A DNA stretch of 64,000 nt from CAVSWN01 sp963770995 (lineage in GTDB: Bacteria; Acidobacteriota; Vicinamibacteria; Vicinamibacterales; CAVVIG01). Below the pieces are notes generated by a model. It did not search any database. It worked only from the letters and a program-made list of their open reading frames with translations, and had not been told where the DNA came from. The position numbers were made by a program, and so were the translations under genes. Positions within the stretch are counted from its first letter, which is position 1. Each line of letters begins with the position of its first letter. The stretch lies in the NCBI GenBank assembly GCA_963770995.1, contig CAVYRS010000001.1, forward strand, positions 2,232,001 to 2,296,000, read 5' to 3'. This document shows positions 35,450 to 44,181 of the stretch, one piece after another.

Positions 35450-35735
35450 CGGAGGCGACGGAGGACACGGGATCACACGGAGGCACGAAGAAACGGAGGC
35501 GCACGGAGAAGACAGGTTCGACGGGTCGGCCGGCGCAGCCGGCCGACTGGCGCGGACGGATCGGATCACAAAAATGAACACGACCGAGAATCAAGCACGT
35601 GCTCATTTTCGTGATCCGATCCGTCCGCGCGCGTCGCTTCGCGACGCCCGTCGAACTGAGCCACGCTGACTTCTTCGTGTTCCTTCGTGGCTTCGTGACT
35701 TCGTGTGAAACCGTGCTCTTCGCAATCTCCGCCCT
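35450..35735. repeat. Family D nested inverted-repeat element (full copy 1)
   Basis: The whole gap between rhaI and the ATPase gene. Outer arms: GATCACACGGAGGCACGAAG versus TTCGTGGCTTCGTGACTTCG. Middle parts: GTCGGCCGGCGCAGCCGGCC and CGCGTCGCTTCGCGACGCCC, each a hairpin. Centre: GCGGACGGATCGGATCAC (35552-35569) against its exact complement at 35611-35628, 18 of 18 bases. No coding potential is seen. Related elements lie at 46341-46645 and 53345-53612. Confidence 0.88.
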
Positions 35736-36929
35736 CTACGCGTAGGCCGAACTGTTCCCTGTCGGCCGCCCCGCGCGCTCCTTCGTGATGCGCTCGAGGT
35801 ACCCACCCTCGCGGAAGGCCTGCATCGGATCGACAGGAAGACCCCGAGCGGCTCGCCAATCGCGGATGGCTGGCCGCACGTCGCACGCAAACGCATCCTG
35901 CAGACACGATTCAGCCCGCACCAGGTCGGTCGCCTGCTGCGCGGCTGCGAGCGACGCGCAGTCCACGAGCGCCGCTTTGGCGACCAGCGACTGCGCCTGC
36001 ACGACCGTCTGAATCATCGATTCGATCTTTCCCTTGAGGTTGTGGCTCTGATCGACGACGAAGGCGACGTCGGCGCGAGTGCCGCTCTCCCATTCGAAGA
36101 AATTGATCTCGTGGAAGATGCGGAACGCCTGATACGGATCGATCGAACCGATCGTCAGGTCGTCGTCTGCATAGCGTCGATCGTTGAAGTGAAAGCCGCC
36201 GAGCATCCCTTCGGAGAGCAGCCAGGCGACGATCTGTTCGATGTTCTGCGACAGGTAATGGTGGCCCGTGTCGACGAGCACCTTCGCTTGCGGTCCGGCG
36301 GCACGAGCCAGCAGCAGCGCCATGCCCCAGTCGGCGATGTCCGTGTGATAGAACGCAGGCTCGAACGGCTTGTACTCGATCAACAACCGCTGCTCGGATC
36401 CAAGACCCGCGTGCAAGGCGACCAGGCATTCTTCGAAGCTACGTTTTCGCGCGCGTACGTTCGCGGTGCCCGGATAGTTCGAGCCGTCCGCGAACCACAT
36501 CGACAGGTCGCGGCTGTGCAGGCGCTGTGCGATCGCGATGCTCTCTCGACAATGCGCGAGCGCTTTCTCGCGGACTTCCGCTGACGGGTTGCCGAACGAT
36601 CCGTGCTTGTACTCCTGATCCTGAAACAGGTTCGGGTTGATGGTCCCAGGCCCAAGCCCATGTGCCTTCGCGATCCCGGCAACGGCTTCGGCGTCCTTCA
36701 GCCCGCCGGGAAAATCCCAGGTCACGTGCAGCGCAACGCTCGGACACGACCCGGTCAGCGCGTGCACGTGAGCGGCGTCGCTGATCTTTTCCTCCGTGGT
36801 CACCGCCGCGGCGGGTTGTAGATACTTGCCGAAACGCGTCCCGGTGTTGGCGAATCCCCACGACGGCAGCTCGATGTGCAGCCGGTCGAGGGCGCCAACG
36901 ATCCGATCGTGCTCACCGGAAGAAGGCAT
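35736..36929 (-). CDS. rhaI: L-rhamnose isomerase (RhaI type)
   Basis: A 397-residue TIM-barrel isomerase converting L-rhamnose to L-rhamnulose, of the RhaI type seen in rhizobia and Pseudomonas stutzeri rather than the E. coli RhaA type. The metal-site segments are visible: MWFADGSNYPG, LLIEYKPFEPAFYHTDIADWG (metal-binding Glu), KVLVDTGHHYLSQNIEQ, MLGGFHFNDRRYADDDLT and the terminal FVVDQSHNLKGK. It overlaps the bifunctional aldolase/dehydrogenase gene by 17 bases. With rhamnulokinase and aldolase it completes the phosphorylative route to dihydroxyacetone phosphate and L-lactaldehyde. Confidence 0.92.
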   Translation of the reverse strand: MPSSGEHDRIVGALDRLHIELPSWGFANTGTRFGKYLQPAAAVTTEEKISDAAHVHALTGSCPSVALHVTWDFPGGLKDAEAVAGIAKAHGLGPGTINPNLFQDQEYKHGSFGNPSAEVREKALAHCRESIAIAQRLHSRDLSMWFADGSNYPGTANVRARKRSFEECLVALHAGLGSEQRLLIEYKPFEPAFYHTDIADWGMALLLARAAGPQAKVLVDTGHHYLSQNIEQIVAWLLSEGMLGGFHFNDRRYADDDLTIGSIDPYQAFRIFHEINFFEWESGTRADVAFVVDQSHNLKGKIESMIQTVVQAQSLVAKAALVDCASLAAAQQATDLVRAESCLQDAFACDVRPAIRDWRAARGLPVDPMQAFREGGYLERITKERAGRPTGNSSAYA

Positions 36930-39141
36930 CGGGCAGTCCCCCGTCGATCGGAATGATGTGACCGGTTGTCGTCACGCTGCCGTTGCCGGCCAGCCAGCAG
37001 ATCGCGTTCGCGCAGTCGCGCGGCAGAATCGGGCGTTTGGTGATGGTCCGCGCGGCGTAGAACCCGGCGAGCTTCGCACGCAACGCTTCGGTGTCTTCGG
37101 CCTCGTCGAATGGAATCGCGTACTTGCGAAGCGAGTCGATCACGCGGTTCCTGGGAAACATCGCCGACCCCGAGACGACCGTCGCCGGCGCAATGCCGTT
37201 GACGCGAATCAGCGGACCGAGGCCGACGGCCAGCTCGCGGATCAAGTGGCTGACCGCGGCCTTGCTCACGTCGTAGGCTTCGCTGCCGCGTTTGGGCACG
37301 ACCGCGTTCGCCGAGCTCGTCAACACGATCGATGCCGAGAGATTTTGATCTTTGAGAATCGCGGCCGCTTCGTCCACCAGCATGTGATTGCCCGTGACGT
37401 TGACGTGCAGCGTCTTGGCCCAGACGTCCTCCGATGCGCTCACGCCGGGATCGGGCGTCGGATAGACCGCAGCGGTGTTCACGAGGACGTCGAACCCGCC
37501 GAACCGCAGAACGACGGCGCGAAGCGCAGACGCGATGCTCGTGCGGGACGTCAGGTCAATCTCGACGGCCATGCCCACGTCCGCCGACGAGCGCCCGCGG
37601 GCCTCAGCCCACACCGCTTCGGCACTGGCAAGGTCACGGTCGGCGACGACCACATGCGCGCCGCGGCCTGCGAGGTCGACGGCGACCTCGCGTCCGATGC
37701 CGCTGCCGCCGCCCACGACGACAGCCACGGTGCGGCTGAACTCGCGCTCGGGCGGCTGCCGCCGCAGCTTGGCCTCCTCGAGGGCCCAATACTCGATGCG
37801 GAACGCCTCCGATCGCGGCAGCGCCACGTAGTTGTGGATCGCGGGCCGGGATTCGGGATCCGGGATTCGGGATTCGGAGTTCGGGACTTGGGATCCGACA
37901 TCGTCATCGGCGAGCGCCGTGGCACCTGCCATCACGTGAATGGCGTTGAGGAAGAACTCCGATGTGATGCGCGCCTCGCGCTTGTCCTTGCCGAAGCCGA
38001 AGACGCCGAGGCCGGGAATGACGACGACGGAAGGATTCGCGTCGCGCAACGCCGGAGAATCCGGCTGCGCGAATGCCTGGTAGTACGACGCGTACTCCTG
38101 ACGGTACCGCTCGAGACACTCGTCGATGCTCGCATCCGTTGGCACGAACATCGGACAGATCCGGGTGCGGAGGAAATGATCCGGGCAGCTCGTACCAGCA
38201 CGGCACAAATCGGCGGCCCATGCCGAGCCGGCGAATGTCCGCGCCTCCTCCGAGTCGTTCCAGTGAGCGACGCTGCGACGAGTGGATGAGAGGCGGCCGC
38301 GTAACTGCGGCAGCAGCGCAGCGGCTGTGGACTCGCGATCGATCTCCGCCGGGCTGGTTGTCCATCCACCAAACAGCGGTCGGAGGGATCGCTCGCGAGG
38401 CGCCTCGACGAACTCGCCCATCTGATCGATCGTCGCGATGCTGTTCGCGTAGCACGCCTGCGCCGTGTCCCCCCACGTGAACAGCCCATGGCTCGCGAGC
38501 ACGAGGCCGTCGCACGCAGGCTCCGCCTGGACGGCGCGGCGAATCATCATCGCGAGCTCGAAGCCCGGCCGCTTCCACGGAATCCACACGATGTGCCGGC
38601 CGTATCGCGCGTTGAATTCCTGGAGTTTCCGCACGCCGTTGGCGCTCGCCGCCAGAGCAATCGCCCAGTCCGGATGCAGGTGATCGACGTGCGCGAACGG
38701 CAGGAACGCATGGAGCGGCGTGTCGATCGAGGCAGGGACGCGGTTGCCGCCAAACGCGCACAGCGGATACAGATCCACCATCTCGTCCTCGCGCGATTCG
38801 CCCCGGTACCGCTGCACGAGCCGCTCGAGCGCGTCGAGCCGGAGCACGGCAAACCCCGACTCGTCCATCGAGCCGAGGTCGCCGCCGCTGCCCTTGACGG
38901 CCAGCACGCGCGTGAGATCACCGGTCAGCGGATCCTGAAGGTCGAACTTCGCGCTGGTGTTGCCGCCGGCGAAGTTGGTGATGCGCAGATCGGCGCCCAG
39001 CAGATTCGACCGATACCGGAGCACGCGCAGCGGATCGGCCGCCTTCGCCGAGGCTTCGGCGCCCAAGGCCAGCCGCGCGACGGCTTCTTCGTCCCAGAGA
39101 TTCTCGAGGCGCCTCGTACCGGGCGCCAACGCCTCATTCAC
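36913..39141 (-). CDS. rhaD: Bifunctional rhamnulose-1-phosphate aldolase / alcohol dehydrogenase
   Basis: A 742-residue two-domain enzyme (RhaEW type): an N-terminal class II aldolase splits L-rhamnulose-1-phosphate and a C-terminal short-chain dehydrogenase oxidises the lactaldehyde. Aldolase landmarks are RITNFAGGNTSAKFD, the zinc-site FAHVDHLHPDWAIAL and VLASHGLFTWG; the dehydrogenase has VVGGGSGIGREVAVDLAGRG and the catalytic YDVSKAAV. The GTG at 39141 with GGAGG 6 bases upstream is chosen as start; the longer frame to 39228 is only translation of a family E repeat. A family G repeat (37848-37894) adds VPNSESRIPDPESRPA between the domains, which seems tolerated. Confidence 0.9.
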   Translation of the reverse strand: MNEALAPGTRRLENLWDEEAVARLALGAEASAKAADPLRVLRYRSNLLGADLRITNFAGGNTSAKFDLQDPLTGDLTRVLAVKGSGGDLGSMDESGFAVLRLDALERLVQRYRGESREDEMVDLYPLCAFGGNRVPASIDTPLHAFLPFAHVDHLHPDWAIALAASANGVRKLQEFNARYGRHIVWIPWKRPGFELAMMIRRAVQAEPACDGLVLASHGLFTWGDTAQACYANSIATIDQMGEFVEAPRERSLRPLFGGWTTSPAEIDRESTAAALLPQLRGRLSSTRRSVAHWNDSEEARTFAGSAWAADLCRAGTSCPDHFLRTRICPMFVPTDASIDECLERYRQEYASYYQAFAQPDSPALRDANPSVVVIPGLGVFGFGKDKREARITSEFFLNAIHVMAGATALADDDVGSQVPNSESRIPDPESRPAIHNYVALPRSEAFRIEYWALEEAKLRRQPPEREFSRTVAVVVGGGSGIGREVAVDLAGRGAHVVVADRDLASAEAVWAEARGRSSADVGMAVEIDLTSRTSIASALRAVVLRFGGFDVLVNTAAVYPTPDPGVSASEDVWAKTLHVNVTGNHMLVDEAAAILKDQNLSASIVLTSSANAVVPKRGSEAYDVSKAAVSHLIRELAVGLGPLIRVNGIAPATVVSGSAMFPRNRVIDSLRKYAIPFDEAEDTEALRAKLAGFYAARTITKRPILPRDCANAICWLAGNGSVTTTGHIIPIDGGLPDAFFR
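37848..37894. repeat. Family G repeat inside the aldolase/dehydrogenase gene
   Basis: Four to five imperfect GGGATTCGGGA units in a row, translated on the gene strand as a Pro-Glu-Ser-Arg-rich linker. Same unit as at 6694-6722. Length keeps the reading frame. Confidence 0.85.
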
Positions 39142-39182
39142 AGGCAACCTCCACGTGGTCGCATGAGCACGACACTCGTCTA

Positions 39183-39243
39183 CACGCTCGTGGTGAGCTT
39201 GTCGAACCACGAGCTCGTCCTTCGACAAGCTCAGGACGAGCGG
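39183..39243. repeat. Family E repeat pair between rhaD and rhaB
   Basis: CACGCTCGTGGTGAGCTTGT followed by CGAACCACGAGCTCG and the palindromic CTTCGACAAGCTCAGGACGAG. The 61-base stretch differs at only three positions from 58386-58447. It fills the gap between the two rhamnose genes and extends into the last codons of rhaB. Confidence 0.88.
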
Positions 39244-40718
39244 GTTTCAGAGGTGTCATGCCGAGTACAGTAATCCTTGAAGCGCCCGTATTGTCCGTCC
39301 CAGCGATCGTTGTCGATCGGATCGAATAGCTCGATCGGAAACGATCGCTCGATGACGTCCCTGGCGTCAGCCAGCGATCCAACCGCGCCGATGGCCACCA
39401 TCTGCACGGCGATGTTGCCGAGCGCCGTGGCCTCGACCGGCCCGGCCACGACCTGGCGGCCAGTCGCGTCCGCCGTGAACTGGTTCAGCAGTCGATTGCG
39501 AGAGCCGCCGCCGATGACGCGAATCGTCTCCACTCGAACGCGTGTCGCGCTTTCGAGCGATTCGACGACCATGCGGTACTTGAAAGCGAGGCTCTCGAGT
39601 ATCGCGCGCGTATACCCGGCCGGACCGCCGGGCGCCGGCTGACCGGTCCGCGAGCAGTACCGATCGATGCTGGCCGGCATGTCGTCCGGATTGAGGAACT
39701 GTTCGTGGTCGGGATCGACCAGGGACTGGAACGCAGGCGCGTCAGCCGCCGCGCCGAGCAACTCCGCATACCGCTCGTCGTGGCCGGCCTCCGCCCACGA
39801 CCGCCGGCACGATTCCAGGAGCCACAGCCCGCTGATGTTCTTCAGGAACCGGATCGTGCCGCAGGTTCCGCCTTCATTGGTGAAATTCAGATCGCGCGCC
39901 GCCGCCGACAGTATGGGCGCGGGCAGCTCCGTGCCGAGCAGCGACCACGTGCCCGAGCTCAGAAACGCCGTGCCGTCACCGGCGCGCACGGCGGCGACGG
40001 CCGACGCGGTGTCGTGACACGCCGTCGCCACGATTGGCGTACCCGCGTGAGCCACATCGTCGTCGCCGGCCACAAGCGGCCCGATCACCGTGCCCGGTTC
40101 GACGATCGGAGCGAAGAGCGACGCGGGCACGCCAACCTCACACAACAGATCGGTTGCCCATTCGCGGCGCCGCGCGTCGAGGCACTGCGTCGTCGTGGCC
40201 AGCGTGTACTCCGCGCACAGCCGTCCGGTGAGGCGGTAGTTGAACCAGTCTGCGATCGCGAGCAGGGTTCGCGCCGAGCGGACTACGTGTGGCGTGGCGC
40301 GACAGGCGGCGTACAACTGAACCAGCGTGTTGATCGGATGAAATTGAATCCCGGTGATTTCGTAGATGCGCTCGCGGCCCACGGTGGCGACCAGCGCTTC
40401 CATCGCGCCATGCGTTCGTCGATCCCGATAGTGATACGGATTTTCGAGCAGGTCGCCGCGATCGCCGAGGAGCGCGTAGTCGACTCCCCACGAGTCGACG
40501 CCAACGCTCTCGAGCTTGATGGACCGGGCGGCGTCGAGCCCGCGGCGAATCTCGCTCCACAGGCCACCGGCGTTCCAGCGCAGCGACGTGTCGTCCCGCA
40601 GCGGCTCGTTCGCGAACCGATGGATCTCGCGGACGTCGAGCACTCCGGAGGAGAGCCGACCGAGAATCGCGCGGCCGCTCTGCGCGCCGAGATCGAACGC
40701 GAGAAACTGCAGGCTCAC
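39231..40718 (-). CDS. rhaB: Rhamnulokinase
   Basis: A 495-residue FGGY-family kinase phosphorylating L-rhamnulose at C1. The ATP-binding N-terminus FLAFDLGAQSGRAILG matches rhamnulokinases (Asp-Leu-Gly-Ala-x-Ser-Gly-Arg), with VGVDSWGVDYALLG carrying the substrate-site residues, and the C-terminal FGGY signature region VIGGGSRNRLLNQFTADATG. The start is placed at the GTG 40718; the frame is open to 40889, but that part has no homology-like sequence and no better ribosome site. The C-terminal DTSETRSS is partly coded by the family E repeat. First gene of the rhamnose series on this strand. Confidence 0.9.
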   Translation of the reverse strand: MSLQFLAFDLGAQSGRAILGRLSSGVLDVREIHRFANEPLRDDTSLRWNAGGLWSEIRRGLDAARSIKLESVGVDSWGVDYALLGDRGDLLENPYHYRDRRTHGAMEALVATVGRERIYEITGIQFHPINTLVQLYAACRATPHVVRSARTLLAIADWFNYRLTGRLCAEYTLATTTQCLDARRREWATDLLCEVGVPASLFAPIVEPGTVIGPLVAGDDDVAHAGTPIVATACHDTASAVAAVRAGDGTAFLSSGTWSLLGTELPAPILSAAARDLNFTNEGGTCGTIRFLKNISGLWLLESCRRSWAEAGHDERYAELLGAAADAPAFQSLVDPDHEQFLNPDDMPASIDRYCSRTGQPAPGGPAGYTRAILESLAFKYRMVVESLESATRVRVETIRVIGGGSRNRLLNQFTADATGRQVVAGPVEATALGNIAVQMVAIGAVGSLADARDVIERSFPIELFDPIDNDRWDGQYGRFKDYCTRHDTSETRSS

Positions 40719-40829
40719 GTCAAACGGCCCCGCGCGCGACGGCGTAGATGTCGTCCTCGATCGCGGCGAGGGCGCGTCTTTGAGGTGCGATACGACAAGG
40801 TGGGCCGAGGTTACCGCGAAACCATCTGA

Positions 40830-40853
40830 CCCGAGAAGTCTCCCGAGAAGTCT
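40830..40853. repeat. Tandem 12-bp direct repeat in the divergent region
   Basis: CCCGAGAAGTCT occurs twice without spacer in the 163-base gap between rhaB and the divergent NTF2-like gene. It could be a regulator site or a simple duplication. Confidence 0.5.
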
Positions 40854-40881
40854 GATATGGTCATTCGAGCGGCACCCCAAG

Positions 40882-41709
40882 ATGACCACGCCAGCAGAGC
40901 GGTTCTTGGCGCTGTCTCCTGGTCAGCGACGCATCGTTCACGAACTGCTCGTGGAGCACGCCTTGGCCAAGTGGCAGGTCTACGTTGAAAGCCGGGGCGA
41001 GATTCGGTACCGGGAATCGGTGACCGGAACAGAGCAGACGGTGGATGCGAACCTACCCGGGAATGCCTTGGCGGCCGTTCAGTCTGGCCAACGAATTGCG
41101 GCTGTGGCAGAGGGGTACAGCGAACCGATAGTCGCCATGCAGGATGGGGACCTTTCTTTCCCGGAGTCGGTGACCTTCGCTTACTACGCCATCTACAACT
41201 TCTTCCGAAGGTACGCCATGCAGCGGGAAGAGATTGATGACTGGCTGCTTGTGAACCAGGCGGTCTCCTCCGAAGATGATGAAGAGAAACAGAAGGCAGT
41301 CTTGATGAGAGCAACAGAGAGAGCATCTTCCGATCGAGATTTGGAACGATTACTTCAGACGTTTGCTGACGCCTGGAATCGTCATGATGTCGACGCACTG
41401 ATGTCGATGATGGCGGAGGACGGTGTGTTTGAGGCTTCCGCGGGCAGCGACGTCAATGGGGAACGTCACGAGGGACAGCTGGCCGTGCGGACCGCGTATG
41501 CGGCGGTGTTCGCACAGTACCCGGATGCGCACTGGGGCAACGCTCGACACTTCGTCAAAGACGACCGCGGTGTGTCCGAGTGGACGTTCACAGGAACGCT
41601 CGCGGACGGCAAGAGGATCGAGGTGAATGGCTGCGACCTGTTTACGTTCCGGAACGGCATGATTGCTCTCAAGAACTCGTTCAGAAAAAATCGACCACCC
41701 AGAGGCTAG
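40882..41709 (+). CDS. NTF2/SnoaL-like domain protein with an unknown N-terminal domain
   Basis: A 275-residue cytoplasmic protein. Residues of about 150-270 form a SnoaL/NTF2-like cone: LERLLQTFADAWNRHDVDALMSMMAEDGVFEAS and later GVSEWTFTGTLADGKRIEVNGCDLFTFRNGMI. Residues 1-145 are a separate domain I do not recognise, with PGQRRIVHELLVEHALAKWQVYV and SFPESVTFAYYAIYNFFRRYAM. Base composition is clearly lower in GC than that of its neighbours and codon choice differs (many GAA, GAT, AGA, TTG), a sign of recent transfer. It lies alone, divergent from rhaB and convergent with the DUF1080 gene. Function unknown. Confidence 0.75.
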   Translation: MTTPAERFLALSPGQRRIVHELLVEHALAKWQVYVESRGEIRYRESVTGTEQTVDANLPGNALAAVQSGQRIAAVAEGYSEPIVAMQDGDLSFPESVTFAYYAIYNFFRRYAMQREEIDDWLLVNQAVSSEDDEEKQKAVLMRATERASSDRDLERLLQTFADAWNRHDVDALMSMMAEDGVFEASAGSDVNGERHEGQLAVRTAYAAVFAQYPDAHWGNARHFVKDDRGVSEWTFTGTLADGKRIEVNGCDLFTFRNGMIALKNSFRKNRPPRG

Positions 41710-41726
41710 GATCGGCTGGCGACATT

Positions 41727-42542
41727 TCAGGACTTATCCGAGTCGCTGAGTGCGCGAATCCACACGTTGCGATAGCGAATCGGATTGCCGTGATCCTGCA
41801 GCGCAATCGGACCCCTTGCGGTGTCGGGTGTGTACGGATCGATCTTTCTGTGTGCGGTTGGTCCCCAGAACGGCGTCGCGTTGTGGACAAGCACACCGTT
41901 GTGCAGGACCGTGACCACGGCCGGCTTCTCGAGCACACGCGCCGGCGTGAACCGCGGAGCTGTGAAGGCGATGTCGTAGGTTTGCCATTCGCCGGGCCGG
42001 CGAGAGGCATTCACGAGCGGCGGGTACTGGCCGTACATCGCTGCAGCCTGGCCGTCCGGATATGTAGGATTCTGAAAGCTGTCCAGGACCTGGATTTCAA
42101 ACTTCCCCAACAGAAAGACGCCGCTGTTGCCCCGTCCCTGGCTGTCGCCTTTGACCTCGCGCGGCGTGGCGAACTCCACGTGCAGCTGGAAATCGGTGAA
42201 CTCCGCTTTGGTGCGAAGGAGCCCCTTGCCTGTTTCGAGGACGCCGTCCTTCATCGCCCACGCCGCTGGAGAGCCATCGGTCATTTGCCAGGCGCTCAGG
42301 TCGTCTCGGATTCCGACCAGCACGGTTGCACCTTCTGGAGGCGGCACGGGAGAAACCGGCGCAGGACCGGGCGTGACCAGTCTCGGCTGTGGCCGCGTCC
42401 CGTCGTGGATGCGCCACCGGCCATTCGGCTGCATCGGTGTGTCGTCGTACCCCACGGGGGCCTGCTGAGCGAGCACCCCGGCCGCCGCCAGCACGAACAG
42501 AATCATCACAGGTGGAACGCCGCGGGTTTGGTGAATTCTCAT
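41727..42542 (-). CDS. Secreted DUF1080 (3-keto-disaccharide hydrolase-like) protein
   Basis: A 271-residue exported protein (signal VPPVMILFVLAAAGVLAQQ) with the concanavalin-like DUF1080 fold: LETGKGLLRTKAEFTDFQLHVEF, GNSGVFLLGKFEIQVLDSF, WQTYDIAFTAPRF and the terminal GPIALQDHGNPIRYRNVWIR are standard landmarks. DUF1080 proteins hydrolyse 3-keto-glycosides or bind glycans. The ATG at 42542 is chosen because the signal peptide starts there. The open frame runs on antisense-free into the amidase gene, where it is a shadow. The gene follows the amidase remnant in the same direction. Confidence 0.85.
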   Translation of the reverse strand: MRIHQTRGVPPVMILFVLAAAGVLAQQAPVGYDDTPMQPNGRWRIHDGTRPQPRLVTPGPAPVSPVPPPEGATVLVGIRDDLSAWQMTDGSPAAWAMKDGVLETGKGLLRTKAEFTDFQLHVEFATPREVKGDSQGRGNSGVFLLGKFEIQVLDSFQNPTYPDGQAAAMYGQYPPLVNASRRPGEWQTYDIAFTAPRFTPARVLEKPAVVTVLHNGVLVHNATPFWGPTAHRKIDPYTPDTARGPIALQDHGNPIRYRNVWIRALSDSDKS

Positions 42543-42565
42543 TTTGGGACCTCGGCTCGTAGATC

Positions 42566-44160
42566 TCAGTTTGGCCCACTGCTTTTCTTCGGCGCCGGCG
42601 CGTCTTCCTCCGTCGTCGCGAGCGGCGGCACCGGCGTGTCGGGGCGAATCGGCGGCTTCTTCTTGTGGAAATCGGTCGCCTGCTCGAACGCGTGCGCGAG
42701 CGCGAGGACGCGGCCTTCGGCGAATCGCGGACCCGCGATCATCAATCCGACCGGCAGCCCCTTCGACGTGAAGCCGCACGGAATCGAGATCGCCGGGATG
42801 CCATAGAGGTTGAACGCGCCGGTGTTCTCGAGCTCCGGATTGCGCGGCACGTCGGTCTCTTCGCGCTTGATCGAGGCGTCCACCGTGCGCGGCGTCCGCC
42901 GCCGCGTCGGCAGCACGACCAGATCGACAGTCTTGAACGCATCGTCGATCGTCCGCCGCAGCATCTCGAGCCGCCACCGGCCGCGAACGTAGTCGGCCGC
43001 CTTGGCGTTCGCAGCCGTTCTGCAGCGCTCGGCGCGTCGGGAATCATGTAGCGGCCAGACGCGCGGCCGAACATCTCCTCGTGATACGCGTAGGTTTCAC
43101 CGCGGCAGCGTGATGTCGCGCGTCGACGGCAGCATGGTGTCGCTCATGCTCTTGCGTCAGCTTCGCGAGCACCTTCAGCGCGTCGTCGACGACCTTGGCG
43201 ACGTCGGCGTCGAGCAGATCGAAGAACGGGACGCGCGCGATCCCGATGCGCAAGCCGTTCACCGGCTGCTTCAGCGCCGCCACGTAGTCCTCAGCCGCAT
43301 GTTCGACGCTGGCGATGTCGAGCCGGTCGTACCCGGCGAGCACGTTCAGCATCATCGCGGCGTCCATCACGCGTCCGCGTCATCGGTCCGCAGTGATCGA
43401 GCGAGAGCGTCAGCGGAATGATGCCGCGGATCGACACGAGGCCGTAGGTCGGCTTCAGCCCGACGATGCTGCAGTAGGAGGCGGGCGTGCGGATGGAGCC
43501 GCCGGTGTCGGTGCCGAGCGCACCGTAGCAGAGATCGGTCGCGACCGCGGCCGCCGATCCGCCCGACGATCCGCCGGGATTGCGCTCGAGCGCCCACGGG
43601 TTTCGCACCGGTCCGTAGTAGCTCGTCGCCGACGTGCCGCCGAACGCGAACTCGTGCAGATTGGTTTTGCCGATGACGACCGCGCCGGCGGCGGCCAGGC
43701 GACGCGCGACCTCGGCGTCCTCGGCCGGTACGCGATCGTCGAAGACGGCGCTCGCGGCGGTCGTGCGCACACCGGCGGTATCGATGTTGTCCTTCAGCGC
43801 AATCGGGATGCCGTGCAGCGGACCGCGCAGCTCTGCCGGCGCGCTGCTCGGCGTCGAGCGCCTTGGCCTGCGCGAGCGCCTGCGTCGCGCGTGACGGTGA
43901 TGAACGCGTTGACCTTCGGGTTGTAGACGTCGATCCGCGCGAGGCACGCGTTGACCAGATCGGTCGACGATCACCGTGCCCGCCCGCAGCCGCGCCGACG
44001 CTTCGGCCAGCGTCAGGGCTGCAAGCGCGCCGACACCGCCGGCGCCCATCGCCCTCGGCGCCGGACGGCCGTCGGTCTGTGCCGATGCCGCTCGGGCGAC
44101 ACGCGTGGACGCGACCGCGGCGCCGACAATGGATGCTGTGAACTCGCGTCGAGACAACAT
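42566..44160 (-). pseudogene. Amidase-signature hydrolase, broken by several frameshifts
   Basis: Starts with a Tat-type leader (MLSRREFTASIVGAAVAS) and contains the amidase signature: LRGPLHGIPIALKDN (catalytic Lys), then GGSSGGSAAAVATDL and GTDTGGSIRTPAS with the Ser-cisSer-Lys triad residues, and the C-terminal GIPAISIPCGFTSKGLPVGL. The pieces lie in changing frames; shifts are needed near 43975, 43878, 43845, 43375, 43150, 43100 and 43015. The sequence across every shift remains amidase-like (for instance STDLVNACLARIDVYNPKVN and ALAQAKALDAEQRAGR). The gene is therefore either recently decayed or poorly assembled. Intact members hydrolyse amides in the periplasm. Confidence 0.75.
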
Positions 44161-44181
44161 GGTCACCTCGCTAACATCGTC

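Noticed and set aside
39142..39228. 29-residue N-terminal extension of the aldolase/dehydrogenase
   Set aside because: It is a translation of a family E repeat, while GTG 39141 has a GGAGG ribosome site at the right distance.
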